Source: Ctena decussata (lineage: Eukaryota; Mollusca; Bivalvia; Lucinida; Lucinidae). Taken from it: 64,000 nt of DNA. The translations under genes were made by a program, and so were the position numbers. A model generated the notes under the pieces. That model saw nothing but the letters and a program-made list of their open reading frames with translations. It searched no databases and was not told the origin of the DNA. This document shows, piece by piece, positions 1 through 10,165 of the stretch (positions within the stretch are counted from its first letter, which is position 1; each line of letters opens with the position of its first letter). The stretch is taken from the NCBI GenBank assembly GCA_963989385.1, contig OZ022506.1:21825903-21889902 (forward strand). The letters run 5' to 3'.

Positions 1-601
1 CAAGATTCTTATGTGGTTGGGAAATTTAGGTCTGAACATGAAATGAATATGTTTTAATTTTTCTGGTACTCAAACATGTCTATTATAAACGACACCGGAA
101 GTCAAAGAATAATAGAAGAGTCAAAGAAGTTGAGAGGGAAGACGAACCATAAGTAAGGGTTCATTAGTCCCTTACTTCCAAGTAAGATTCCAAGTAAGAA
201 ACAAATGATTCTCTAGAATCAGAATCAGAATTGTTTACTGGTGATACGTCCAAGGACAATCATTCACCAGGACCTGTGAATCAGGGAAGCTAGTCCCTAG
301 CCCTTAATAGAGAAGTAAACTTAGTATCTGAATCCTCTGCACCCTCAGCAGCAGAAATAAGTGAATCTTCCAGGGAATTGCAATCTCTAAAAGTCTGGGT
401 GAAGAAACTGGACTTGTAAATGTCAGTCCCAGCCAATGGGGTCCGAAATGTCAGGGAATGATGATTCCTGGTACGCCTATTTGGGGGAACAAGGTCATTT
501 ATGGGTATACTGGCTGCACCCCTCAGACCTTTGTAAAGCATTATAAGTCTACTATCTTTCCTTTTTTTTTTAGGGATTCCCACTTAAGTTTCTCCAGAAT
601 G

Positions 602-929
602 AAAGCCCGGTGGCTCAGTGGTTAGTGCATTTGACTCTGAAGCCAGAGGTCGTGGGTTCGAGCCCCGCCCGAGGCGAAATCTTCCTATGTCCGAACGCAT
701 TTTTCTAGCATCATTTGCAGGGATGATGCTAACAAGTGTGCCGTCCTTCGGATCGGGACGTTAACTGGAGGCCCCCTGTGCAGGGAGAGTCATCCCCTGT
801 GCAGGTTAAAGATCCCTACTATAGCTACATGGCTATACGTAGGCTTTCATCCTGCAACACCGGAGTGTACATATGTACACCGTCTGTGTCCCCTTCGGGG
901 GTTAAGGCGTAAATGGAAGAAAGAAAGAA
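602..929 (+). mobile_element. tRNA-derived SINE with GAAA tail
   Basis: The pol III A box (GTGGCTCAGTGGTTAG) and B box (GGGTTCGAGCCCC) lie in the first 75 bp. A SINE body follows, then a (GAAA)n tail. The 6-bp target duplication AGAATG (596-601 and 930-935) cuts the LINE ORF exactly: the flanking LINE codons rejoin as ...TGILEKLKWES. This proves insertion into an existing LINE. Confidence 0.9.
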
Positions 930-1376
930 AGAATGCCAGTCATACTCCCAGTTTCATATGTGTAATTTCCCATTACAAATCTAGCTGCCCTTTTCTGCAC
1001 CTTCTCAAGTTCATCTTGAAGAAGTATACTTTGAGGGTCCCAAACTGAACTGCCATACTCCAGGACTGGAGGCACCAGTCCCTTGTATGCTGACTCCTTA
1101 ACACCTTGTGGACATGCTGCCAAGTTACGTCTGAGGAACCCGAGGGTCCTATTAGCCTTTGTGCAAATATTACTGACATGTGTGTTCCATTTCAAATCAT
1201 TGGCAATGGTTATGCCGAGATACTTGACAGTTTCTACATTACTGAGGACCGTTCCCTCTAAGGTATAGGAAGCATTGATCTTCTTGATCCGTTTCCTTGT
1301 AATTTGCATTATATTGCATTTAACAGGTTGAAATCTCATGCCCCAACTCCTTGCCCAACAACCTAAATGATCTATA

Positions 1377-2228
1377 GACTTACGGACAACTCGCCCCATA
1401 GACAACTCGCCCCAAGACAACTCGCCCCACAAAAATCTCGCCCCAAGACAACTCGCCCCACCTTCAGGTGACAACTCGCCCCACATTCTGAGACAACTCG
1501 CCTCAAAGACAACTTGCCCTACCTCGTAAATATGTTAAAACCCTGTCCCGTTAGGCGCTTAAGAGGACAACAAATACTAATAAGCATTAATGAATATTTG
1601 TAGCATGCCTCACAGCCACAGTTTGATAACAATTACGCTTCAAATAAAAGTGCAATTATCAACATAAACACGATCAAGTTTTTTCAAACAATGAACGGCT
1701 GGAGACATCTACTGTTCCCTATGACGGAACAACTTGAACTACTCAGCATAGCTCTCTGTATAGAAATACGCCTATTCATCAGTGCTGGAAACGGCCAGTG
1801 GCCAGGTGGCCAAATGCGCCTAATTTTTGTCTCTGGCCACCAGAAATCTCCAAAATATTACCTTTAGTGGCCCAAATTTATCTTTCTGGCAATACTGAAT
1901 GAATGGGAACTTTAGGAAGTGGATAATTTGGGCCACTGAAAGTTAGGCCTGTTAAGCTTTTGGGCCACTACATAAATTTTGTGAGTTTCCAGCACTGATT
2001 CATAGGCTCAAGTGACAGGTCGACTTCCCAGTGTCCAAGTTTAATTTCAGGACGAAGTATACAAAATTGGGGCGATATCTGTTCTGGATCTGGGACAAGA
2101 ACGTAGATATTCAAGTAAGGTGAGTGTCTGAGAATGTGGGGCGAGTTGTCTTCTGAAAGTGGGGCGAGATTTTTGTGGGGCGAGTTGTCTTGGGGCGAGT
2201 TGTCTTTGGGGCGAGTTGTCCTGATTCC
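1377..2228. mobile_element. Foldback/TU-like element with GACAACTCGCCCCA repeat termini
   Basis: An 852-bp insertion in the LINE. Both ends are arrays of a 13-15 bp unit (GACAACTCGCCCCA) in inverted orientation (about 1384-1515 and 2139-2221). The 8-bp target duplication GATCTATA is exact (1369-1376 and 2229-2236). Each terminus begins with 7 poorly conserved bases followed by GGACAACTCGCCCCA. There is no coding capacity, so it must have been mobilised in trans. The architecture matches Foldback/TU elements; assignment to a transposase family is not possible here. Confidence 0.85.
1780..1997. mobile_element. hAT-like MITE nested in the Foldback-like element
   Basis: A 218-bp element with inverted ends CAGTGCTGGAAAC / GTTTCCAGCACTG and flanking ATTCAT repeats (1774-1779, 1998-2003). 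The interior has repeated GGCCACT/AGTGGCC motifs. CAG(T/A)G ends are typical of hAT elements; only 6 bp of the flanks match, short of the usual 8. Confidence 0.8.
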
Positions 2229-2589
2229 GATCTATATCCTCCTGAAGTTTCACCGTGTCTTCAATATCTCTGATTTCACGATAGCAAACACAGTCGTCAG
2301 CAAAAAGTCTTAATTCCGAGTCAATATTTTCTCTTATATCGTTAATGTATGACGAGAACAACAATGGTCCAAGCACGGTGCCCTGGGGGACACCCGACAA
2401 AACCGGGGCCAAATCCGACTTAACTCCATTTACCACCACACGCTGCTGCCTGTAACAGAGAATCTGGGTATTCTCAGCAGCATACAGTTTGCCAAGGGCA
2501 CACTCATGAAAGGTCAGTATGGGTGCTTCCAGAAACTTGTTTTAAAACTGCACTTCAGTCGCACATGTACATAACAGAGGAACCTAACT

Positions 2590-2747
2590 CAATACTGGAA
2601 CATCTGCCCTATTGATCTAGCAGTCATGGGTTCAAGCCCCGCTGGAGGCGAAATCTTCAACCGTAAATAGAGTTCCACTGCACATAGCTTTTCAATATCA
2701 CCATTCCATCGTTCTAATATGACTGGAATACTGTTGAAAAGGACGTA
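2590..2747 (+). mobile_element. SINE, 5' damaged
   Basis: A B-box-like GGGTTCAAGCCCC is followed by the SINE body 'tccactgcacatagc' and the conserved 3' module ending 'gttgaaaaggacgtaaaa'. The A box is not recognisable. The same 3' module recurs at 24165-24348, 32745-32925, 39232-39415 and, inverted, at 12413-12475. The tail is directly abutted by the inverted-repeat element starting at 2748. Confidence 0.75.
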
Positions 2748-3265
2748 AAATTGCAAAGCCAGCTATCCATTTTGAGCTGTCATTTTGGTCGGCAAGGACT
2801 CTTGGTCGCGAAAATATATGACACTGAAAAATTCAAGAGCTACTAGCGTGTAGCACTATCAAATTGTTAGAAAACAATATTGCATTGATAAAATTAGTCT
2901 ATCAGATACTTACCGTGCACACACTTCACTAATTTGGCACCATAAAAATCGATTTCATTATTTCAATTTGGGGCGAATACGAACCTGTTTTTCGAACTAT
3001 GGGCTATTCGCACTTGTTATTATTCGAACGCGGTGTCACTAAATGCCGCAATAAATGAAAACATCCGCACCCGTACTTACTTCTTGGTAAAGCCAAACAT
3101 TGACAATTTTAGTTTAACAGCACTTAGCTTAAAAGTATATAATATATCATTTAAACTCATGGCAACTGAATCTTGAGTGATCAGGTGCACAGTATATGTA
3201 TTTCGCGACCAAGAGTCCTTGCCGACCAAAGTGACAGCTCAAAATGGATAGCTGCTTTGCAATTT
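2748..3265. mobile_element. MITE-like element with about 75-bp terminal inverted repeats
   Basis: The left end (2748-2825) and the right end (about 3187-3265) are inverted near-copies. Both contain AGCTATCCATTTTGAGCTG and GGCAAGGACTCTTGGTCGCG, with only a few differences. The interior is about 360 bp of non-coding AT-rich sequence. No confident target duplication is seen because the element sits between two SINEs. Confidence 0.82.
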
Positions 3266-3269
3266 ACCA

Positions 3270-3425
3270 GCCCCGATAGCTCAGTGGTAGAGCGTCCGCT
3301 TCGGTACCGGGAGGTCGTGGGTTCGAATCCCGGCCGCGCCATACCAAATGCGTTATAAATGGTACTAGGAGCTCCCTTGGCTGACGCTCGCCTATAAAGG
3401 GTAGTCCTAGGAAGATAAAGTTAAG
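3270..3425 (+). mobile_element. tRNA-derived SINE
   Basis: A 72-nt tRNA-like head (GCCCCGATAGCTCAGTGG ... GGTTCGAATCCCGG ... CGCGCCA) has intact A and B boxes. It is followed by a body with CTAGGAGCTCCCTTGG and then AT-rich sequence. The anticodon stem does not pair well and the head continues into a body, so this is a SINE and not a tRNA gene. Confidence 0.85.
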
Positions 3426-3935
3426 TCATCAGGTAAGTATAAATTGTTACTGGATACCTTGTTTGTCGCAATAAAAGCTCTACAGAGCTTATGTTGTCTG
3501 TTTCTAATATGTGACGTTAAAAAAAAGCTTCTTTATCTTTTTATCTTTATCTTTATTTCATATAGCCTGGTGGATTAGAAACATATTCATGGATTACTCT
3601 GGCTAGTATTTTAGATAAAAATAGTTTCAGCAGTGACCTATATAAAGAGTGACTAGCATCTCCAGTTAAATATAGGTATTTTTCCAATAGACGCTTGTCG
3701 CGCCGCTGGACAGGTGAGTGGCTGAAAAAATCGATAATTCTATCGGCCGCTTATTTGGCATCCAGAAATATTTTGATATTATCATTATTTTATTTTATCT
3801 GTATAAATAATGTGTTCTTACAAACGTTTGCATTAAATTGTGTACTTCCTTCCCGAAATTTTGATACCAAACTTGCCAAGTTTTTATACGGTAGTTTTAC
3901 TTGACGTGGTTAAAAAAAAAAGAAAAAAAAAAAAA
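3426..3935. other. AT-rich intergenic sequence
   Basis: No gene is seen. It holds short TTTATCTTT repeats near 3530-3555 and ends in an A-rich tract at 3912-3934. A 69-codon open frame at 3695-3904 has no recognisable domain. Confidence 0.5.
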
Positions 3936-4625
3936 TCAAGAGGGCCATGATGGCCCTGGATCGCTCACCTGAGTATCCTGTGAACTTAACCTCAGAAACA
4001 TCCATACGTCCAACAGACAGAGTTTCACAAAGATTCAATGGAAAATGAACCCTTTCCCTTAGCAAAAAGAAATGCATTTAATATCTATTCAGTTTCCATT
4101 TCTTTCTAACCATTAATTTTTCATTCATTCATCATTTCATTGCAAGGCTTAGCAATGGAAAGTTTCCAAAGAAGGCAATTAGTCTTAATCATTGAACTTC
4201 CATTGGATCACCCTTATTGCAGCATTGGACCACCATTGAAAATGGACGAAATATGCAAATTAGGCTGTTATTGAAATGACATCATGGAAATGGTGAAACA
4301 ATAATTTCCATTTTGCATGGAAACATTGAAATGACATCATAAAAATGGCTGGAACATTAGTTAAAATGGTTTTCTACCATTTAAATGATGCAGTTATAGT
4401 GATGAAATAATACTTTTCATGATCATGTGCTATATTCTAATAAAATATATCTTAGGTAAGTAACTCAGACAAGCCTGCAAATTTGCACAATCTGTAAAGT
4501 GTCCTTGTTGTGCACTCTGTGTGAAAATTAGACTCCAAAAGTCCTTCATGAAGGTACTAACAAAGACCCTGAACCCTTGCTATATGCAGCATAAAGTATA
4601 TTTTCCAGAAGCACTGACAAAAACC

Positions 4626-6506
4626 TTAAAATTTGGTAAATATGTACCAGAAGAATTCTGTTGCTTCAAGCACCATTTCTTGTCTCTTCATTAAAACAAG
4701 AGGGCCAAGAGGCCCTGAATCGCTCACCTGAACAAAAAGGTTAAAGGTCGATTTTACTAACCAGTTACTGTTTGGAAAATTTAAATTGTCCCAAAATCCT
4801 GAAAAACCACAGGATATCAGTATACTACGAATTTTGTCAAACCATTGGAAACTAGCACTATGAATACCGTCTTCAAAATGTGTTTTTGTTAAAAAGAATA
4901 ATTTTGTGGATATATTACTTTTCACAGGACGCACTAACTTCGACCAAAAACTTATCATACGACTTTGTATATCAATTTTAAGTGGTAGCACTCCAGTTTC
5001 TCCATAAACAATGCAATTTGGAGTATTTTTCTTCATGTTTAAAATATGCTTAAGAAATTTTAACTGAACTTGTTCTAGTACATTTAAGTTTCCATACCCC
5101 CTAATTTCACAACCATATAAAAGAATAGGCTTAATTGTTTTTTGAAACAATTCTATCTGAATGTCTAGAGGCAGCAATAGCGATCTTGCTTTTTTTAAAA
5201 GACTGAACATAGCTTTTGACGCTTGATTTGCAATATGTTTTTTCGCAGCTAAGAAGGAACCACTTCGGCTAAATAAGACACCGAGATATTTGTATTCTGT
5301 GACAACTTCCAGTTGTATATCGTTTATTGTAAAGTTATAATTAGGGGCTCTTCCTTTAGAAAATACCATAATCTTAGTTTTATTACTATTAATTTGAAGT
5401 TTCCAAAGCTTACAATAAGTTGAATACAGATCTAGAGCAGTTTGCAGTTCATTTGGTGAGTTTGCTAATATGATTGTATCGTCGGCATATAACAGGACAA
5501 ATAATTTTAAGAATATGAATATGTTATTTTCCACTTGCTTGCTGCAGCAGTCAACACCATTAAATACGTTACTACTGCTAAAATAGGTCTCTAGGTCATT
5601 TAAAAAGACTGAGAAAAGAAACGGGGATAAGTTTTCGCCTTGACGCACTCCTATATTACTTGGAAAATAATTGGAAGAAACATTATTCACAGATACACAG
5701 GATTTAATGCTTTTGTACATATTTTTTATCAACTCGTAACATTTGCCCGTTATATTAAACTGATTTATCTTGTACAATAGACCTTTTCTCCAAACCGAGT
5801 CGAATGCTCCCTTTAGATCTATAAAGCTACAAAACAGTTTTTTCTTACTACTTTGTAATAAATTAATTAGGGTATGTAAGGCAAATATATGGTCTGTAGT
5901 GGAGAAACCTTTTCTAAATCCAGCTTGACATTCGCTTATTTTTTCGTATTTTTCAGCAAACAATTGCAGCCTATTATTAATTACTGACGTAAACAATTTT
6001 CCCATGCAACTGAGTAAAGTGATGGGTCTGTAGTTGGATGGATCTGATTTATCACCTTTTTGTTTATATATGGGGATAATTTTCCCAACAGACCATGCCT
6101 CTGGTATCATGCCCGTGTCAAAAACAAGATTGAACAATTTTACATATACCTCATGCATGTACGGGGTCTCAAATGAATATTTTATATGTTCATTCAAAAA
6201 AAAATCCAAACCATTGGATTTATTATTCTTTAAAACTTTTACAGCTTGTCTAATTTCATCCAACGATATTGGGACATTAATTTCTTCATTTTCTACCATT
6301 TGGGGTGCGTCAGGTAAGTTCAAACTGCCATCAGAGTCATTTACTTCTGTGGAATAATTACTTTTACTGAAATATTCATGTGCCGCTTGTAGCGATAGAT
6401 TAGTCTCAGGCTTTTTACTTTCGTTTAAAAATTTCCAAAACTGGCGAGGATTTGATGTTTTTATGGCTCGCATTTCTTTAATTTTTTTATTTTTAAATGC
6501 TCGCAT
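4626..6506 (-). pseudogene. LINE ORF2, reverse transcriptase part, out of frame with its endonuclease
   Basis: The reverse transcriptase synthesises cDNA from LINE RNA at a nicked target. Visible motifs are SNYRPITLLSCMGKLF (fingers), QAGFRKGFSTTDHIF, SFIDLKGAFDSVWR (motif A), VRQGENLSPFLFSVFLNDL (motif B) and LYADDTIILA (motif C, catalytic YADD). The C-terminal thumb/connection region includes VLEQVQLKFLKHILNMKK. The apparent start (MRAFKNKK) is an artefact: the frame is opened by a 33/34-bp tandem duplication at 6467-6533. The last 35 or so codons read through the hairpin at 4695-4735 (SDSGPLGPLVLM) and are not native LINE sequence. Confidence 0.9.
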
Positions 6507-6533
6507 TTCTTTAATTTTTTTTATTTTTAAATG
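6467..6533 (-). repeat. 33/34-bp tandem duplication that breaks LINE ORF2
   Basis: Two adjacent near-identical copies (6467-6499 and 6500-6533) differ only by T7 versus T8 in a homopolymer. The duplication plus the one-base slip introduces a frameshift and stop between endonuclease and reverse transcriptase. Each copy alone fits the flanking frame. Confidence 0.93.
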
Positions 6534-7851
6534 CGATTTCTTCTGTTTTCAATACTTTTTTGTATGATTTACTGCAAATATTAAGATTTTGTTTGTTATC
6601 GTCCGTTTTCTTGAGTTTATAACGAAATTTTGCCTTGTGAAATTTTTTTCTAGCTACTTTACATTTTTTATTGTACCAGCGCGATGTTTTATTAGTCCTG
6701 TTTGTGTCAGCTCTAACAAATGTTCCGAAAGTAGTTCGAGCGTTGCTTATGTACATATTGTTAAGTGATTCTACTAAACTGTTTATATCTCCTTGTCTAA
6801 TATTTTGCTTATTTTTTAGCCCCTCCAATCTATCTGACAAATCGATAATATCTTGAATGTTAAAACTATTAATAAAACTGTCGGACATTTCTGTATTCCA
6901 AAGTTTTGTTTCCTCGTGTTGGTTGCGATTTTCAACATATATATCTTTCGCAAAATCTAATTTAATGGATAAAGATACTGCGTTATGAAAGTCTGAAAAC
7001 AAATTGGAAAACTCGTGAATGGACAAGGCGTGTAACATCTGAAAAAGATTAGCAGAAGATAAAAAGTAATCTACAGTGCTAATATTTTTACATGTGACCA
7101 TGCTACTATTTTCGTCTCCTCTACCATTTACGATATACATATTGTTATCTTTGCAAAATTCGATCATTCTAAAACCATAATTATTTACACCTGCGTCTGA
7201 ATTCTGCCTATGCAGCCTAAATCTATTATTATTTTCAAAGTATGACAATTCAGCCTGCAATTCCTCAAATATTTCGCTCTGATTCGTATTCTCAAAAACA
7301 GCATTATCCGGTATAATGTAATCTGATAGATTTCTAGTTCGTGAATTAAAATCTCCGAACATAAGTACGGACGAACAATTAACTGAAAGCCGATTCATTT
7401 CTTCTTCGATCTCCCCATACGGGTTTTCTGCTGCATAGTCAGAATTCTCAGGCGGGATGTACACCACACCACAAAGAAAATTACCCTTCTTAGTCAACCT
7501 GTTAGATAACTGAAACCAGAGCACAAGCTTACTTTCTGACTCTATAGGTGTAATATATTGATCTAAACATTTTCTATATGCAATTGCGATTCCACCTGAT
7601 TTTCTCTTCATAAAATGTTTCCGATTTTTTGCATGAAATATATATTCGGAAAATTCTAAAGAGTCATAGTCATCGCATTTGGTTTCTTGAAATCCTATAA
7701 TGTCAAAATCTTGCATCAACGATTGAAATTCTGGAATTATAAGTTTGCTTTTCAGTCCGCACACATTGATAGACAGAAAGCGTAATAATTTGTCAATATT
7801 CGCATCGCTTGAAGATGAGCTGATCGTTTGATCACTAGTCTGCCCTCCCAC
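6511..7851 (-). pseudogene. LINE ORF2, N-terminal APE endonuclease part
   Basis: This segment encodes the apurinic-like endonuclease that nicks target DNA. Motifs in order are LRFLSINVCGL, GFQETKCDD (metal-binding E), GGIAIAYR, GVVYIPP, VLMFGDFNSR (catalytic D-N) and TVDYFLSS; SDFHNAVSLSI lies where the S-D-H motif is expected. A basic linker (RWYNKKCKVARKKFHKAKFR) leads toward the RT. The reading frame begins with GTG, not ATG, directly after the ORF1 stop, so translation may have depended on coupling to ORF1, or the ATG is lost. It ends at a premature stop caused by an extra A in the first copy of the 6467-6533 duplication. Confidence 0.88.
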
Positions 7852-7857
7852 GCGTTC

Positions 7858-9591
7858 CTATTGAAATCCCACGTGATTGTCCGAGATATTACCGCTAGCA
7901 TTGTCTACCTGTTGCTCTGAGCACGAGGTGCCATTTAAATCACAATGCACATCTGCAGTAACGGAATGTGTATTCACCTGTGCACTATTAGAAGTGGTTA
8001 CCGGCTCTACCGAAGAGTTAGCAGTATAGGACTCCCCTAAGTCCGTTGAATTTTCCACCCGCACTGAATTTGTACCCGGCTCAATGCTAACAATTCGGTC
8101 GCCGTTCACATATAAATCTGCCGATTGGGAGTTTGATGTTTCGTCCATATCCTCAATAATCGATTCCATGGGGATCTTATCGTGATCCCGATAGCGTTTC
8201 AACAATGTATCTTCCTGTTCAGGAGACGACAATGAACGCTTACCGATTCGAGCACCACCTGTGGTCGAGGCAGCAAGAATATCAAACTGGTTAGATGTCT
8301 CCACTGAAAAGCGCTGAGTGGGGCGCACACCACGAAAATGCTGCCTGTCATTTTTGCTTGACCGTTCACCTGTCGAAGGGGCCCGCTGCCCCGTGGTTTC
8401 GTAATTGTCAGACATTTCAGATGGCGGAATGTACTCTTCACCGTTAATATAAAGTTTATCTCTCACCAATGCCACCCGATTATTTGAATTTTGCATATAT
8501 CTGCGCATCACAGGATACAAGCGCTTACGTTTTTCCTCCATCTCCGGTGGAAACTGTTCGCGGATACTGAATCCATTTTGCTTCAAGTTGAGATCTTTAG
8601 AAGCATAGCGTACAATCTCGCGGTCTCTGTAACGTTCAAATCGAGCCACTATGGGCCGAGGGTTGGACACTCTATTTCTCCTCGGTTTGCCTAATCTGTG
8701 CACTCGGTCAAATGTCATTGTGTCGATTATACTAGGGTCATCAAGGGATAATTCAGTTTTAAGAAAGTCTCTCAATTTATCTTCAGTCTTATCCGGGTCC
8801 CCGATCGGTGCCTCGGCAAGTCCAAAAAATATCAAATTTTGCTGCATGGATCTTGCCTTAAGTTCTTGGATTTCATATGATAACTTCTGACATTTCTCAT
8901 CATATTGGACAACACTTGATTTCAAAGTCTTATTTTCATTTTTCAGGGCCGCTACTTCTCTTTGCATGCTGGAACTGGCACTTTTTGCATCATCGAATAG
9001 TATGCTTATGGTTTCGCTCGACTTCTCAACATCAATCATTCTCTTAGATATTTGTACATTTTCAATTTGCATTTTGCACACGTCAGATCTCAGTAACTGA
9101 ATTTCACTTTCTATCGTATTCAATTTGGAAACGTTAGTCTCTATGGCCGACAATCTCGAAATAAAATTATTGTTCATTTGTTGGATCATCGCTATTAAAG
9201 TCCCGTTATCGCTTGAGTTCACTGGTGTAGATGCATGACCCATTGATTGCGTATGAATATTTGGCTGTTGCCTTTGTTGTTGCTGTACAAAGTGACCTTG
9301 ACCTTGGCAGGGTAAATGTTCGTTTTGGGCAGGATTTTTGATATTTTGAAACGTAGTTGAACTATAAACTTGACCATAAGATGGATTTTGGACTTGTTGA
9401 GGGTATATCTGTCCTTGACAAAGATTTGAATCTGGCACTCCAAGTTGACATATAGTATTATCCACCATCATACCACCACTGATTACACCACCGTGACCAC
9501 TGTTCATTGTACTGTTGGTATTATTAATGGGTGGGGTATTAGCCTGGGCTGCTGTACCAGCAGAAGCCTTTGATTTAGATTTACCTGCCAT
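7858..9591 (-). CDS. LINE ORF1 protein (L1 ORF1p / Transposase_22-like)
   Basis: A putative RNA-binding, trimerising chaperone of the LINE ribonucleoprotein. The first in-frame ATG is at 9591, giving 577 residues. Residues 1-130 are low complexity and Q/N/G-rich. About 130-245 has heptad-like spacing consistent with a coiled coil (NNFISRLSAIETNVSKLNTI onward). About 248-340 resembles the L1 ORF1p RRM, with QQNLIFFGLAE, FDRVHRLGKPRRN and RPIVARFERYRDRE. About 340-390 resembles the C-terminal domain (FSIREQFPPEMEEKRKRLYP). The frame is intact. The family match is by motif reading only. Confidence 0.85.
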   Translation of the reverse strand: MAGKSKSKASAGTAAQANTPPINNTNSTMNSGHGGVISGGMMVDNTICQLGVPDSNLCQGQIYPQQVQNPSYGQVYSSTTFQNIKNPAQNEHLPCQGQGHFVQQQQRQQPNIHTQSMGHASTPVNSSDNGTLIAMIQQMNNNFISRLSAIETNVSKLNTIESEIQLLRSDVCKMQIENVQISKRMIDVEKSSETISILFDDAKSASSSMQREVAALKNENKTLKSSVVQYDEKCQKLSYEIQELKARSMQQNLIFFGLAEAPIGDPDKTEDKLRDFLKTELSLDDPSIIDTMTFDRVHRLGKPRRNRVSNPRPIVARFERYRDREIVRYASKDLNLKQNGFSIREQFPPEMEEKRKRLYPVMRRYMQNSNNRVALVRDKLYINGEEYIPPSEMSDNYETTGQRAPSTGERSSKNDRQHFRGVRPTQRFSVETSNQFDILAASTTGGARIGKRSLSSPEQEDTLLKRYRDHDKIPMESIIEDMDETSNSQSADLYVNGDRIVSIEPGTNSVRVENSTDLGESYTANSSVEPVTTSNSAQVNTHSVTADVHCDLNGTSCSEQQVDNASGNISDNHVGFQ

Positions 9592-9746
9592 TATCAACCT
9601 CAGTTTAGTCTAGTATCTATATCCTAACCACTTTTAACTTCACACAGTTCCACAAATTTAAGTCAATATCACAAAATAAGTACTTAATAGTTATTTTTCA
9701 GCACCGGCTATAAACAACCGCCGTCTTTATCGTAGCCTCGTTCTCC

Positions 9747-10165
9747 TCTGGTGTACTGAGAGGCTGACAGGAAATTACTGATATATAGTTATTGCTATAG
9801 AAACCACATTCTTTCTCTAGCCCCAAACCTTGATAATTACCATTTAAGGCCCATTTCCCTGTCAATCAAATTCAATAGAAAATAAATGGTTCAAATAATA
9901 TCATTTTGTCATGGTAGACATTTCTGTTTTGAGCTAGAAAATAGAAAACCAATGGATAAAAAAATGGCATAGCTGTATAAAATCCCCATTTTTATACTAT
10001 TTTCTGCGAAAATGGAAATATAATAGCCTATTTGCAATGGTTTTAAGGAACAGGTATGAAATTTAACTTGTTATTTAAGAGTGTAACAATGGAAAATGGT
10101 GAAACCATGGTGAACTAATAGCAAATCAATGTAAAAAATCCATTTCTTTTTGCTAAGGGTTATTG
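9747..10165. repeat. Dispersed repeat, copy 1
   Basis: About 415 bp, starting CTCTGGTGTACTGAGAG and ending TTTTGCTAAGGG. It matches 15147-15555 in the same orientation with few differences over its whole length. It is adjacent to the LINE 5' end. Confidence 0.85.

Larger units (their letters stand above)
290..2456 (-). pseudogene. Jockey/CR1-like LINE, 3' part of reverse transcriptase ORF, interrupted
   Basis: This is the C-terminal half of a non-LTR retrotransposon ORF2 on the minus strand. The piece at 2439-2229 carries GVPQGTVLGPL and the catalytic LFADD motif. The piece at 1368-936 continues with WARSWGMRF, KYLGI and NDLKWNTHV. The piece at 595-290 is the C-terminal tail, ending near FTSLVRARD-type sequence and a stop. 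A SINE (602-929) and an inverted-repeat element (1377-2228) split it, and the protein reads through cleanly once these are ignored. The 5' end is truncated near 2456 in the RT domain. A short ATTCTG repeat at about 215-235 looks like the 3' tail. A second copy lies at 61590-64000. The superfamily is assigned from motifs; the exact clade is inferred. Confidence 0.88.
4736..9740 (-). mobile_element. Two-ORF non-LTR retrotransposon (LINE), near full length
   Basis: The minus-strand order is 5' UTR (about 9740-9592), ORF1, then ORF2 with an APE-type endonuclease followed by a reverse transcriptase. ORF1 and ORF2 are separated by only a few bases. ORF2 is split by one small tandem duplication, otherwise the copy is well preserved and probably young. 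No RNase H domain or CCHC knuckle was seen. The 3' side abuts a type-a hairpin at 4695-4735. The clade is not assigned. Confidence 0.85.
4057..10165. mobile_element. Candidate inverted-repeat element split by a LINE
   Basis: The left end (about 4057-4085, CCCTTAGCAAAAAGAAATG) is the inverse of the right end (10137-10162, CATTTCTTTTTGCTAAGGG). Sequence just inside both ends is rich in AATGGAAA. The right 410 bp recur at 15147-15555. The LINE at 4.6-9.7 kb would be a later insertion. Boundaries and family are uncertain. Confidence 0.5.

Noticed and set aside
3270..3341. Possible functional tRNA
   Set aside because: The anticodon stem does not fold properly and a SINE body follows.
7858..9597. 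ORF1 start at 9597
   Set aside because: That codon is TTG; the first ATG in frame is at 9591.
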